Source: an uncultured Lachnospiraceae bacterium (GTDB lineage Bacteria; Bacillota; Clostridia; Lachnospirales; Lachnospiraceae). Taken from it: a DNA stretch of 37,205 nt. Position numbers and translations under genes: made by a program. Within the stretch, counting starts at the first letter, position 1. Each line of letters starts with the position of its first letter. This document shows, piece after piece, positions 6,908-14,509 of the stretch. The DNA lies in the NCBI GenBank assembly GCA_937916415.1, contig CALGGH010000258.1, forward strand, positions 1 through 37,205, written 5' to 3'. The notes beneath the pieces are model-generated. The model was given only the letters and a program-made list of their open reading frames with translations, did no database searches and had not been told where the DNA came from.

Positions 6908-8107
6908 ATGAACAGGAATTTACAGAACACGCTGCAGGAACTGCTGGAGAGAGAAGTTGAAAACAAAAACGTGGCGGGAGTCAACGTGCTGATCCGTCAG
7001 AGTGACGCCGACATAGCGTATGCCCAGGCCGGACATGCGGACGTCGCGTCGGCGAAGCCCTTTGACAGGGACACGATCATGAGGGTTTACTCCATGTCGA
7101 AGCCCATCACGGCCGCGGCGGTCATGATACTGGTGCAGCGCGGGCTGATCGCCATGGGAGAACCCGTGGAGAAATATCTCCCCGGGTTTAAGGATCAGGT
7201 AATATATGATGAAACCGGCGAAAAAAATGTGGTGCGGCCCGCGTACGTGCGTGACCTGATGTGCATGACCTCGGGCCTGCCGTATGGCAATGCGGAGGGC
7301 ACCGTGACGGAAAAAAGGGTGCAGAAGCTGTTTGACGAAGTGGATGCTGCCCTGTATACGGATCATGCGCTCCCTACCGTGGAGATCGCCAACCGCATAG
7401 GAGAGGCGGGAGTGGACTTTCAGCCTGGATCTGCCTGGAAATACGGCACCAGCGCCGACGTACTGGGAGCCATAGTGGAGATTGCCAGCGGCGTCTCATT
7501 CGGTGAGTTCCTCAGGGAGGAATTGTTTGAGCCGCTGGGAATGAATGATACGGGATTCTACGTGCCGGAGGCCAAAAGGGACCGCATCGCATCCGTATAT
7601 GAGCGCAGAAACGGTGAACTGGAGCTGTTTGAGACCAATCACCTGGGCATCAAGTATTCCCTGGATTCGGAGCCGGCATTCCAGTCCGGAGGAGCGGGAC
7701 TGACTTCCACCCTGGACGACTATGCCAGGTTCGCGCAGATGCTGCTCAACGGCGGATCCTTTAACGGTCACACGATACTGAACGAGGCCACGATACGTTT
7801 CATGACGCACGGGGCGCTGACCACGACTCAGAGGGACTATCTCTGGGCAACCTGGGACAGCCTTTGCGGATACGATTACGGCTGCCTGATGAGGCATGCC
7901 ATTAAGCCCGAGATGGCATTTCATTATACCTGGCCGGGCGAGTACGGCTGGGACGGATGGCTGGGCACCTTCTTTGCGAACATGCCTTCAAACCTTAGTC
8001 CCGGAGCGACAGGCAACGTAACCGTGCTGATCGGCATGCAGATATCCAATCCCGAGGGCAACTTCATTTCCGAAAAGGTCAGGAACGTGACGGTAGGCAA
8101 GCTGTGA
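6908..8107 (+). CDS. Serine hydrolase, beta-lactamase class C/EstB-like family, 399 aa
   Basis: This is a penicillin-binding-fold serine hydrolase. The nucleophile motif S-x-x-K is Ser62-Met-Ser-Lys65 (YSMSKPITAA). A YGTS tetrad follows PGSAWK where the second active-site motif is expected, and an HYTWPGEYGWDGWLG segment near the C-terminus occupies the place of the KTG motif. Family members cleave esters or amides such as D-alanyl peptides or small esters; the true substrate cannot be read here. There is no signal peptide, so it should act in the cytosol. The ATG at 6908 has GGAG eight bases upstream; 18 earlier in-frame residues arise from the repeat and were discarded. Length is normal for the family and the gene is probably monocistronic. 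Confidence 0.88.
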   Translation: MNRNLQNTLQELLEREVENKNVAGVNVLIRQSDADIAYAQAGHADVASAKPFDRDTIMRVYSMSKPITAAAVMILVQRGLIAMGEPVEKYLPGFKDQVIYDETGEKNVVRPAYVRDLMCMTSGLPYGNAEGTVTEKRVQKLFDEVDAALYTDHALPTVEIANRIGEAGVDFQPGSAWKYGTSADVLGAIVEIASGVSFGEFLREELFEPLGMNDTGFYVPEAKRDRIASVYERRNGELELFETNHLGIKYSLDSEPAFQSGGAGLTSTLDDYARFAQMLLNGGSFNGHTILNEATIRFMTHGALTTTQRDYLWATWDSLCGYDYGCLMRHAIKPEMAFHYTWPGEYGWDGWLGTFFANMPSNLSPGATGNVTVLIGMQISNPEGNFISEKVRNVTVGKL

Positions 8108-8237
8108 CGTCGTTTGATCAAAAAAATGATGAAATAATCGCTGAACCGTGATATCATTAAGCCAAAGACGAATTTTTTACTTGATCAGTTTTCCATTGAT
8201 TTGTGATTTCAGTTGATGAAACAGGAGGAAATGACAT

Positions 8238-9011
8238 ATGAGCGGAGTAAATGGCATTGGGATGGGTTCATCCGGTTACGTATATTCAGTACTGTCAAGC
8301 GGCAGCAGGGTTCAGACGGCTGCCCAGGGCGCGAGTGAGTCGGCCATATTGCAGGAGCAGGAGAGACAGGTGGGCGGCTTAAACGCCGGCACGCAGAACA
8401 TGGAGATGGCCAAGGGAGCCCTGAACATGGCTGACGGCGCTACCGCGCAGATCACGGACAACCTGCAGAGGATGCGTGAACTGGCTGTCAAGGCCGGCAA
8501 CGGACTGCTGTCAGATGAGGACAAGTCTTACATACAGGATGAGATAGAGGGGCTCAAGGCGGGAATTGCCGAGATAGCGGACAAGACCAATTACAATGGA
8601 GTGCCGCTGCTTGATAACGAGGAAGGCAAGGTATTCCAGCTGTCCACTGACGCCAACGGCACTACGAAGTCCTTCACGACCGTCAATGCGACCGTAGAGG
8701 CGCTCGGCATAGCGGACTTCGACGTAACGAAGGACTTTGACCTCAAGGACATCGACAAGGCAATCTCCACGATCAACAAGGGCAGGGCAACAATGGGAGC
8801 CCAAACCAATTCGTTCGAGGCTGCCATTAACAGCAACAACAACGTGACTTACAACACCGTGTCCGCACAGAGCAAGACCGGTGACACCGAGTACGGCGAG
8901 TACGTACAGAAGCTTCAGAAGCAGCGCACCCTCGAGGACGTGCAGATCGCGATGCAGAAGAAGCGTCAGGAAGACGAGGAGAACCGCAAGCTCGGACTTT
9001 TTAACAACTGA
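8238..9011 (+). CDS. Flagellin-like protein lacking canonical D0 ends, 257 aa
   Basis: Residues about 35-125 match the flagellin D1 helical region: NMADGATAQITDNLQRMREL, ELAVKAGNGLLSDEDKSYIQ and IADKTNYNGVPLL. A C-terminal D1 helix follows (IDKAISTINKGRATMGAQTN). The usual N-terminal D0 helix of flagellins is replaced by a Gly/Ser-rich start (MSGVNGIGMGSSGYVYSVLS). The C-terminal D0 helix is replaced by a highly charged helix ending EENRKLGLFNN. D0 packs into the filament core and carries the export signal, so this is probably not a standard filament subunit. It may be a minor or non-flagellar relative. AGGAGG precedes the ATG, a terminator follows, and no other flagellar genes are in the window. 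Confidence 0.75.
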   Translation: MSGVNGIGMGSSGYVYSVLSSGSRVQTAAQGASESAILQEQERQVGGLNAGTQNMEMAKGALNMADGATAQITDNLQRMRELAVKAGNGLLSDEDKSYIQDEIEGLKAGIAEIADKTNYNGVPLLDNEEGKVFQLSTDANGTTKSFTTVNATVEALGIADFDVTKDFDLKDIDKAISTINKGRATMGAQTNSFEAAINSNNNVTYNTVSAQSKTGDTEYGEYVQKLQKQRTLEDVQIAMQKKRQEDEENRKLGLFNN

Positions 9012-9037
9012 TCACGGACCTTTAACAAGAATCAAAC

Positions 9038-9082
9038 GGCGGACCGTAGAGAACTGACGTGAGTTCCTCGGCCCGCCTTTTT
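9038..9082 (+). terminator. Terminator after the flagellin-like gene, abutting the YitT start
   Basis: GGCGGACCG (9038-9046) pairs with CGGCCCGCC (9069-9077) with one mismatch, closed by an inner GAACT/AGTTC hairpin and followed by TTTTT at 9078-9082. The next gene's GAGG (9083-9086) and ATG (9090) begin immediately after the T-run. Confidence 0.75.
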
Positions 9083-9089
9083 GAGGAAA

Positions 9090-9974
9090 ATGAGCCAAAA
9101 GACCAACACGAGCTTTCAGCCCAAAGAGATGAACATCGTATTGCGGATACTGATCATAGTGGCCGCGTCTTTTATTTTTGCGCTCAACATCAATACCTTC
9201 GTGCATACGGGCGGGTTGCTGCCAGGTGGGGCAGCAGGCCTGACGCTGCTGATCCAGGAGATTTTTCTCAAATTTCTAAACGTTAAGATATCTTACACGG
9301 TGGTCAACCTGCTGATCAATGCGATACCCATTTACATCGGATTTAAGTTCATAGGCAAGAAGTTCACGGCACTCTCGTGCGTCGTGATCGTGCTTTCGAG
9401 CGTGTTTACGGACGTACTGCCGTCGTACACGCTGACCAGGGACACGCTGCTGATCTGCATTTTTGGCGGACTGATCAACGGCGTGGCGATCAGCCTGTGC
9501 CTGCTGGCGGATGCGACCAGCGGGGGCACGGACTTCATATCGATCTTTTTGTCGGAGCGCAGGGGCATCGATTCCTTCAACGTCATACTGGGCATCAACG
9601 CGGTGATCCTGACCATCGCCGGCCTGCTTTTTTCGTGGGACAAGGCGCTGTATTCGATCATTTTTCAGTACGTGTCGACGACGATCATCAGATTGCTGTA
9701 CCGCAAGTACCAGCAGTCGACGCTTTTTATCGTGACCAAGAATCCCGCGGAGATCAGCAACCTGATCTATGAGCTGACGCATCACGGAGCCACGGTCATC
9801 GAGGGACAGGGTTCCTTTGAGCATGATGAAAAAAAGATCATATATTCGGTCGTCTCCAGTCCCGAGGTTCACAAGGTCGTCAGCGCGATATCGGCATTTG
9901 AGCCGGACGCTTTCGTGAACGTCCTGCGGACGGAGAGGCTCAGCGGCAATTTCTACAGGGTGCCGAAGGATTGA
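9090..9974 (+). CDS. YitT family membrane protein (DUF161 plus DUF2179), 294 aa
   Basis: About five to six membrane segments cover residues 10-190, with the family signature GGLLPGGAAGLTLLI and the later ATSGGTDFIS loop. A soluble C-terminal DUF2179 domain follows (TLFIVTKNPAEISNLIYELT, HHGATVIEGQGSF, ending LSGNFYRVPKD). YitT proteins are widespread in Firmicutes and their transport role is unsettled. I chose the ATG at 9090; a TTG at 9081 and an ATG at 9129 are alternatives, since the GAGG before 9090 is only three bases away. A terminator hairpin ends just before the gene, so it needs read-through or a promoter I cannot place. The small membrane protein at 9987 follows after 12 bases, probably in one operon. 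Confidence 0.88.
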   Translation: MSQKTNTSFQPKEMNIVLRILIIVAASFIFALNINTFVHTGGLLPGGAAGLTLLIQEIFLKFLNVKISYTVVNLLINAIPIYIGFKFIGKKFTALSCVVIVLSSVFTDVLPSYTLTRDTLLICIFGGLINGVAISLCLLADATSGGTDFISIFLSERRGIDSFNVILGINAVILTIAGLLFSWDKALYSIIFQYVSTTIIRLLYRKYQQSTLFIVTKNPAEISNLIYELTHHGATVIEGQGSFEHDEKKIIYSVVSSPEVHKVVSAISAFEPDAFVNVLRTERLSGNFYRVPKD

Positions 9975-9986
9975 AAGAGGTAAAAA

Positions 9987-10331
9987 ATGGATGCATCTTC
10001 GGCGATAACTTTGGGAATAGGAATATTGGTATCGGCGGTGCTCATGGGCATCGGGGTCATGCAGTGCAGGAGCAAAAGGCCGGTGGGCTTTTACTCGGGA
10101 GAGGAGCCGCCGACCGAAAAGCAGGTTCCCGACTGGCGGGCCTGGAACAGGGGGCACGGCATGCTATGGATGGGATATGGCGTAATTTTGCTGGCGTGCT
10201 TCGTGCTGGCGGTGTTCGTCATGTCGGATCCGCTGTATAAGGCATTGCTGATGTTTGCCGGAGGCATTTTTCCCGTGCTCTTGCTGGTAATCGGGCATAA
10301 TGCATTAATTAAGAAATACAAAGTCACGTAA
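9987..10331 (+). CDS. Small membrane protein with GFYSGEEPP motif, 114 aa
   Basis: Three predicted membrane segments lie at about residues 7-25, 60-80 and 85-105. Between the first two is a conserved-looking cytosolic or extracellular loop with RPVGFYSGEEPP and DWRAWNRGHGMLWMGYG. Small Lachnospiraceae membrane proteins of the DUF3784 or SdpI-like type carry similar GFY, DW and WN-HG features, but I cannot assign it to either with confidence. AGAGG lies eight to nine bases upstream of the ATG, and the gene follows yitT after 12 bases, so the two are probably cotranscribed. Function unknown. Confidence 0.7.
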   Translation: MDASSAITLGIGILVSAVLMGIGVMQCRSKRPVGFYSGEEPPTEKQVPDWRAWNRGHGMLWMGYGVILLACFVLAVFVMSDPLYKALLMFAGGIFPVLLLVIGHNALIKKYKVT

Positions 10332-10360
10332 TGGGTTATGACATATAGGAGGAAAGCATA

Positions 10361-11338
10361 ATGAAAGCAGGAATTTTAGGTTACGGAAATCTTGGAAAAG
10401 GCGTGGAGGCCGCCATCGAAAGGGCAAAGGACATCGAACTCGTGGCCGTCTATACGCGCAGGGATCCGTCGAGCCTGTCGATAGCGTCTAAAACCGCACA
10501 GGTAAGGAGCGCATCGGCACTGGAGGGCGGCAAGGAGGACATCGACGTCCTGATCATCTGCGGAGGCAGCGCGACTGACCTGCCCGAGATGACGCCAAAA
10601 TACGCGCAGTGGTACAACGTGGTAGATTCATTTGATACGCACGCAAACATCCCCGTCCACTTCGCCAACGTGGACGCTGCAGCCAAAAAGGGCGGCAAGG
10701 TCGGACTGATCTCCTGTGGCTGGGATCCCGGCATGTTTTCGTTAAACCGTCTGTATGCGACGGCGATACTGCCCGGAGGCCATGACTATACTTTTTGGGG
10801 AAAGGGCGTGAGTCAGGGTCATTCCGACGCCATCCGCAGGATCGACGGCGTAGAGGATGCCAGACAGTACACGATCCCCGTGGATGCGGCAGTTGAAAGG
10901 ATAAAAAACGGCGAAAATCCTGAATTCACAACCCGTGAAAAGCATACCAGGGAGTGCTTTGTGGTAGCTAAGGACGGTGCCGACAAGGCCAGGATCGAGG
11001 AAGAGATCAAGACCATGCCCAATTATTTCGCGGATTATGAAACGACCGTGCATTTCATCACCGCGGAAGAGATGAAGCGTGACCATGCAGGGCTTCCTCA
11101 TGGCGGATCAGTCATCTACAGCGGGGAAACCGGCGTAAACGGCAACAAGCACGTGATCGAATACAGCCTGAAGCTGGACTCAAACCCTGAGTTCACCGGA
11201 TCCGTGCTGACGGCATACGCCCGCGCGATCGTACGGTTAAACCTGGAGGGCGTGACCGGCGGCAAGACCGTGTTTGACGTGGCTCCGGCCTATCTCTCAC
11301 CCCTGTCAGGCGATGAACTGAGGGCACATTACCTGTAA
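10361..11338 (+). CDS. ddh: meso-Diaminopimelate D-dehydrogenase
   Basis: This NADP-dependent enzyme (EC 1.4.1.16) interconverts meso-2,6-diaminopimelate with L-tetrahydrodipicolinate, the one-step route to the peptidoglycan and lysine precursor. The Rossmann motif is at the N-terminus (GILGYGNLGKGVE, residues 4-16). Family signatures follow: NVVDSFDTHANIPVHFANVD, GLISCGWDPGMFSLNR and FWGKGVSQGHSDAIRRIDGV, the substrate pocket. At 325 aa the length is right for the family. AGGAGG precedes the ATG. It follows the small membrane protein by 29 bases and may be transcribed with it. No lysine riboswitch is seen upstream. Confidence 0.95.
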   Translation: MKAGILGYGNLGKGVEAAIERAKDIELVAVYTRRDPSSLSIASKTAQVRSASALEGGKEDIDVLIICGGSATDLPEMTPKYAQWYNVVDSFDTHANIPVHFANVDAAAKKGGKVGLISCGWDPGMFSLNRLYATAILPGGHDYTFWGKGVSQGHSDAIRRIDGVEDARQYTIPVDAAVERIKNGENPEFTTREKHTRECFVVAKDGADKARIEEEIKTMPNYFADYETTVHFITAEEMKRDHAGLPHGGSVIYSGETGVNGNKHVIEYSLKLDSNPEFTGSVLTAYARAIVRLNLEGVTGGKTVFDVAPAYLSPLSGDELRAHYL

Positions 11339-11411
11339 TGTACGTCGGGTACACGCCGCTGCGGGAATCGTCTTGGGTGCACCCCGCTGCAAAATAGAAA
11401 AGGTAAAGACT

Positions 11412-12059
11412 ATGGCATCGATTAAAATCCATCGCGGATCGCATCAGATAGGCGGTAGCATCGCTGAGATCTATACGGAGAATACGCATGTTTTCATAGA
11501 TTTCGGAGCAGAGCTGACTACTGATCCGGAGAAATCGACGGATGCCGAGATGATCGACATGATCCGTCATGCGAGATGCGATGCCGTGCTTTTTACCCAT
11601 TACCACGGGGATCACGTCGGGCTGATCAGGCACGTGCCGAAGCGTGACGTCGAGGGCCATCCCATCAAGCTCGGCCTGGGCAAGGCTGCCAGGATGGTGC
11701 TTGAGAACATACACGGGTCACTGGCTGACCTGCCGCATGCCTCCGCAGAAGAAAAGAAGATGCATGAGGAATACCTGGAGCTGCTTCGCGACCGGGACCG
11801 CATCCTCGACATTGAGGGCGGAGTTCCGATTTTCCTCGGCGAAGCCCGAGATGTCAAGGTCACGCCCGTCATGGTGTATCTGCACACCGGCGGTCACGCC
11901 ACGGCCGACGACATCGCGGAGTTGATCCTGACCGTCAGGCCGAAGGAGGTGATCCTTCCAATTCATACCGAGCATCCGGAGAAGTTTAGGGAACTGGAAA
12001 TCGGCGAATACAAGGACTTGATTGATGAATTGAATGATAGCTGCGTCGTGGATCTATAG
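11412..12059 (+). CDS. MBL-fold metallo-hydrolase (RNase J-like), internally deleted, 215 aa
   Basis: The N-terminal half carries the metallo-beta-lactamase start (IKIHRGSHQIGG) and the metal-binding motif HYHGDH. The C-terminal end carries the family's last motif (HTGGHATADD) and a PIHTEHPEKFREL tail. As I remember this family, a D-H-S-A-x-D-A-Y motif, further metal ligands and a beta-CASP-like domain lie between these parts, giving more than 400 residues. Here VTPVMV joins directly to YLHTGGHA. About 190 residues are therefore missing without loss of frame, and the product is probably inactive as a nuclease or hydrolase. The start has AAGG eight bases upstream; an earlier in-frame ATG at 11373 is less likely. 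Confidence 0.75.
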   Translation: MASIKIHRGSHQIGGSIAEIYTENTHVFIDFGAELTTDPEKSTDAEMIDMIRHARCDAVLFTHYHGDHVGLIRHVPKRDVEGHPIKLGLGKAARMVLENIHGSLADLPHASAEEKKMHEEYLELLRDRDRILDIEGGVPIFLGEARDVKVTPVMVYLHTGGHATADDIAELILTVRPKEVILPIHTEHPEKFRELEIGEYKDLIDELNDSCVVDL

Positions 12060-12061
12060 TG

Positions 12062-12199
12062 CCAAATCCACCAACGAAAAGTCTCCAAATCCACCAACAA
12101 AAAATCGCCAAATCCATCAACAAATAGTCGCCAAATCCACCAATAAAAAGTCGCCAAATCCACCAACGAAAACTTGCCAAAACCACCAATAAGAGGTAC
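12062..12199. repeat. Six 23-bp tandem repeats upstream of the AAA/DUF4143 gene
   Basis: Six head-to-tail units start at 12062, 12085, 12108, 12131, 12154 and 12177. Each starts CCAAATCCACCAA or a near copy (CCAAATCCATCAA, CCAAAACCACCAA), with a variable middle and mostly AGTCG ends. The period is exactly 23 bp. The last two units contain the -35 box and spacer of the ATPase promoter. There are no spacers, so this is not a CRISPR array. Binding by the ATPase itself or another regulator is a reasonable guess. Confidence 0.95.
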
Positions 12200-12202
12200 A
12201 AT
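12174..12202 (+). promoter_or_regulatory. Predicted promoter of the AAA/DUF4143 gene, inside the tandem repeats
   Basis: TTGCCA (12174-12179) and TACAAT (12197-12202) are 17 bases apart. The start point would be near 12209, with GGGAG at 12221-12225 ahead of the ATG at 12235. The -35 box straddles repeat units five and six. Confidence 0.6.
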
Positions 12203-12234
12203 TATCCCAATAAACGGTATGGGAGAACATTAGT

Positions 12235-13512
12235 ATGTCTGATAAATACCTTGATAGAACATGTGATAAACTACTGAGGGAAAAGCTGGAATCAAAAGGT
12301 GCAGTGCTGGTAAAAGGAGCAAAGTGGTGCGGAAAAACAACGACGGCTGCGCACATGGCAAAATCAGTAATATACATGGAAGACCCTTCCAAAAAGAAGC
12401 AGTACCTTCAGCTGGCCGACACGGATCCGGTACGTCTGCTTGACGGAGAAGTTCCGCATCTGATTGATGAATGGCAGCTGGCACCAAAGCTATGGGATGC
12501 AGTACGGTTCGAGGTTGACAGAAGGGATGATTTCGGCCAGTTCATTCTTACCGGATCAGCCGTTCCGGCAGATCAATCAGAGATATCTCACACAGGCACG
12601 GGCAGGATCACCTCGCTCGTGATGAGACCGATGACCCTGTATGAGTCAGGTGATTCAGAAGGCAGCGTGTCACTGAGGGCGTTATTTTCCAAAGAAAGAA
12701 CGATCAGCGGCACGAGTGATCATAATCTTGAGGACATTGCATACCTGACTTGCAGGGGCGGATGGCCCAAGAGCATAGGAAAATCAAGAAGGGTAGCACT
12801 TGCTCAGGCTCCTGATTATTATGATGCAGTCGTAGAATCGGACATTTCAAGGGTGGATGACGTAGCACGTAATCCTGAGAGAGCAAAGAGAATCATGAGG
12901 GCGTATGCCAGAAGCGTGGCATCGGAGGCTACCATAGCGTCAATCCTGAGAGACGTGCGAATGGATGAGACAGATACCTTTAGCGAGACTTCGCTGAGAT
13001 CATACCTGTCAGCCCTAAGGAAGATATTTGTAATAGAGGATACGCCGGCCTGGAACCCTAACCTGAGGTCAAAAACGGCCATCCGCAGTTCAGACACCAG
13101 ATATTTTGTGGATTCTTCCATTGCTACGGCGGCACTTGGGCTGGGTCCAAACGATCTGATAAATGACCTGTCGACGGCGGGTCTGTTTTTTGAAAATCTA
13201 TGTGTCAGGGATCTGAGGGTCTATGCGGAAGCAATAGGCGGGTCCGTGTATCACTACCGTGACAAGAACGGCCTCGAATGTGACGCGGTGATCCATCTCA
13301 AAAACGGGCGATACGGCCTCATAGAGATTAAGCTCGGAGGAGACAGGCTGATAGAAGAGGGAGCGAAAAACCTGTTAAAGCTCAGGGATCGCATAGACTA
13401 TGAAAAAATGAGTGAACCATCCTTTATGATGGTGTTGTGCGGAGTTGCCCCTTTTGCATACAAAAGAAGTGATGACGTATGCATTGTTCCGATCGGATGC
13501 CTAAGAGATTGA
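12235..13512 (+). CDS. AAA-family ATPase with DUF4143 C-terminal domain, 425 aa
   Basis: The N-terminal AAA_14 domain has a Walker A motif GAKWCGKTT (about residues 28-36), a Walker B-like VPHLIDEWQLAP and a sensor-like FILTGSAVP. The DUF4143 domain follows. Its end (YRDKNGLECDAVIHLKNGRY followed by GLIEIKLGG) shows the D...ExK pattern of the PD-(D/E)XK nuclease fold. Such ATPases are very common as solitary genes in Lachnospiraceae and their role is unproved; DNA binding through a winged helix between the two domains has been suggested. GGGAGA precedes the ATG. The gene stands alone behind a 23-bp tandem repeat array. No lesion is visible. Confidence 0.9.
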   Translation: MSDKYLDRTCDKLLREKLESKGAVLVKGAKWCGKTTTAAHMAKSVIYMEDPSKKKQYLQLADTDPVRLLDGEVPHLIDEWQLAPKLWDAVRFEVDRRDDFGQFILTGSAVPADQSEISHTGTGRITSLVMRPMTLYESGDSEGSVSLRALFSKERTISGTSDHNLEDIAYLTCRGGWPKSIGKSRRVALAQAPDYYDAVVESDISRVDDVARNPERAKRIMRAYARSVASEATIASILRDVRMDETDTFSETSLRSYLSALRKIFVIEDTPAWNPNLRSKTAIRSSDTRYFVDSSIATAALGLGPNDLINDLSTAGLFFENLCVRDLRVYAEAIGGSVYHYRDKNGLECDAVIHLKNGRYGLIEIKLGGDRLIEEGAKNLLKLRDRIDYEKMSEPSFMMVLCGVAPFAYKRSDDVCIVPIGCLRD

Positions 13513-13579
13513 TCCGAAAAATTAAAAATCCCCAAAAGAGCCGTATTTACGCGGTTTCCAGGTGCGTAAAATTTCGTGA

Positions 13580-13981
13580 CGCGAATATGGGCGGCTCCGG
13601 TCACGAACTTCAGGACGAAAAAACAAACGAAAAGAAGGAGATATTTATCTTGTTAAGGAATACCGCGGTCTCTCATTTGATGCAATGTGCGGTCACATAG
13701 CTGTTGTTTTCACCAGATATATGATACTTGCTATTAACCGGAGATATTCCGATGACCAGCGTAGTCTTGGCGAGATATTCTTCTTCATGGTTGACGAGAA
13801 TGCTGATATAACCTTCGATGATTCCATGCAGATCATATTTACTGCGCTATTTGAGGCTATATCAGTTGTATTCCAGCCTACTGAAGCCAAGATGACTGAG
13901 TTCATCAATGCATTCCTCGGTGGGCTTCCCGATTATATGCAGAAAGCCCTTAGTCCCATGCAAGAGGCCATGGCTGCCTGA
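13580..13981 (+). pseudogene. C-terminal remnant of an IS4-type (DDE) transposase
   Basis: The open frame from 13580 becomes protein-like at VKEYRGLSFDAMCGHIAVVF and continues TRYMILAINRRYSDDQRSLG to a TGA at 13979-13981. This matches the C-terminal portion of IS4/DDE_Tnp_1 transposases, whose final catalytic Glu lies just upstream of such a segment. The N-terminal two thirds, including all catalytic residues, are missing, and the upstream frame is broken by a TGA at 13577-13579. A CCACTT/AAGTGG hairpin at 14028-14043 lies where the element end would be. It is a decayed insertion sequence. Confidence 0.65.
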
Positions 13982-14361
13982 CGATATATTTGATATGGCA
14001 TCTTTATTGAGTTTTCAAGAATCTAATCCACTTTTACAAGTGGGAAGTTTGAGATTTTAATGGTTTTTTTGCTGATTACTGAACCTTCTTGTCCGGATTT
14101 CGCGTCTTTATTTATGCTAGTATAACGAATAATAAGTAATCAGCACAATCACTTGATAAATTGCTCAGCTTCTGCGTTGTCATCAGTCGACGATGCCACC
14201 GCATCGCCTCTTTCTTCCGCCTTGCACATGAAAATGCAGTCTGCGCATCTTTATGAGGTTATTTATTTACGGTACCTTATTATTCGTTATACCAGAGGAT
14301 GTAATCGACGGATTGCATACCGAAAATGGGCAGAAAAATAAGATTTTTTATCAAAAAAAGC
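13982..14361. other. Gene-free stretch with nested inverted repeats after the transposase remnant
   Basis: No gene is supported. The stretch holds a CCACTT/AAGTGG hairpin (14028-14043), a 10-bp perfect inverted repeat GCTGATTACT (14071-14080) / AGTAATCAGC (14135-14144), and a longer inverted repeat whose arms are 14117-14136 and 14276-14295. The last could be the ends of a 179-bp non-coding element. A short frame at 14153-14341 shows no protein features. Confidence 0.5.
14117..14295. repeat. 20-bp inverted repeat pair enclosing 139 bp
   Basis: CTAGTATAACGAATAATAAG (14117-14136) and CTTATTATTCGTTATACCAG (14276-14295) are inverted copies with one mismatch, 16 bp of it perfect. The interior has no gene. 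No clear target duplication is visible, so a MITE is only one explanation. Confidence 0.6.
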
Positions 14362-14390
14362 TTGAAAAACCTGTTTTTAATGCATATAAT
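14362..14390 (+). promoter_or_regulatory. Predicted strong sigma-A promoter of the 1446-aa surface protein
   Basis: TTGAAA (14362-14367) and a consensus TATAAT (14385-14390) are separated by 17 bases. Transcription would begin near 14397, giving a leader of about 113 bases that contains a GTTATCA/TGATAAC inverted repeat, an inner ACGG/CCGT pairing and AGGAGG before the ATG at 14510. Confidence 0.75.
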
Positions 14391-14509
14391 TGTCGATACA
14401 CTCTATAGAAAATAATATTTATAGATTGGACTAACAGTTATCACATCACGGAACGCCCGAACATCGAGCCGTATTTATGATAACCCCCTTAGGGAGAAGG
14501 AGGATAAGT

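Noticed and set aside
8108..8237. Sigma-28 type flagellar promoter for the flagellin-like gene
   Set aside because: A CCGTGATAT sequence is near but has an extra base and lacks a TAAA box at the right distance.
12062..12199. Possible CRISPR array
   Set aside because: The units are directly head-to-tail with no spacers between repeats, and no cas genes are nearby.
14397..14509. Cyclic-di-GMP riboswitch before the surface protein gene
   Set aside because: The leader has paired elements but none of the conserved core motifs of the known cyclic-di-GMP classes.
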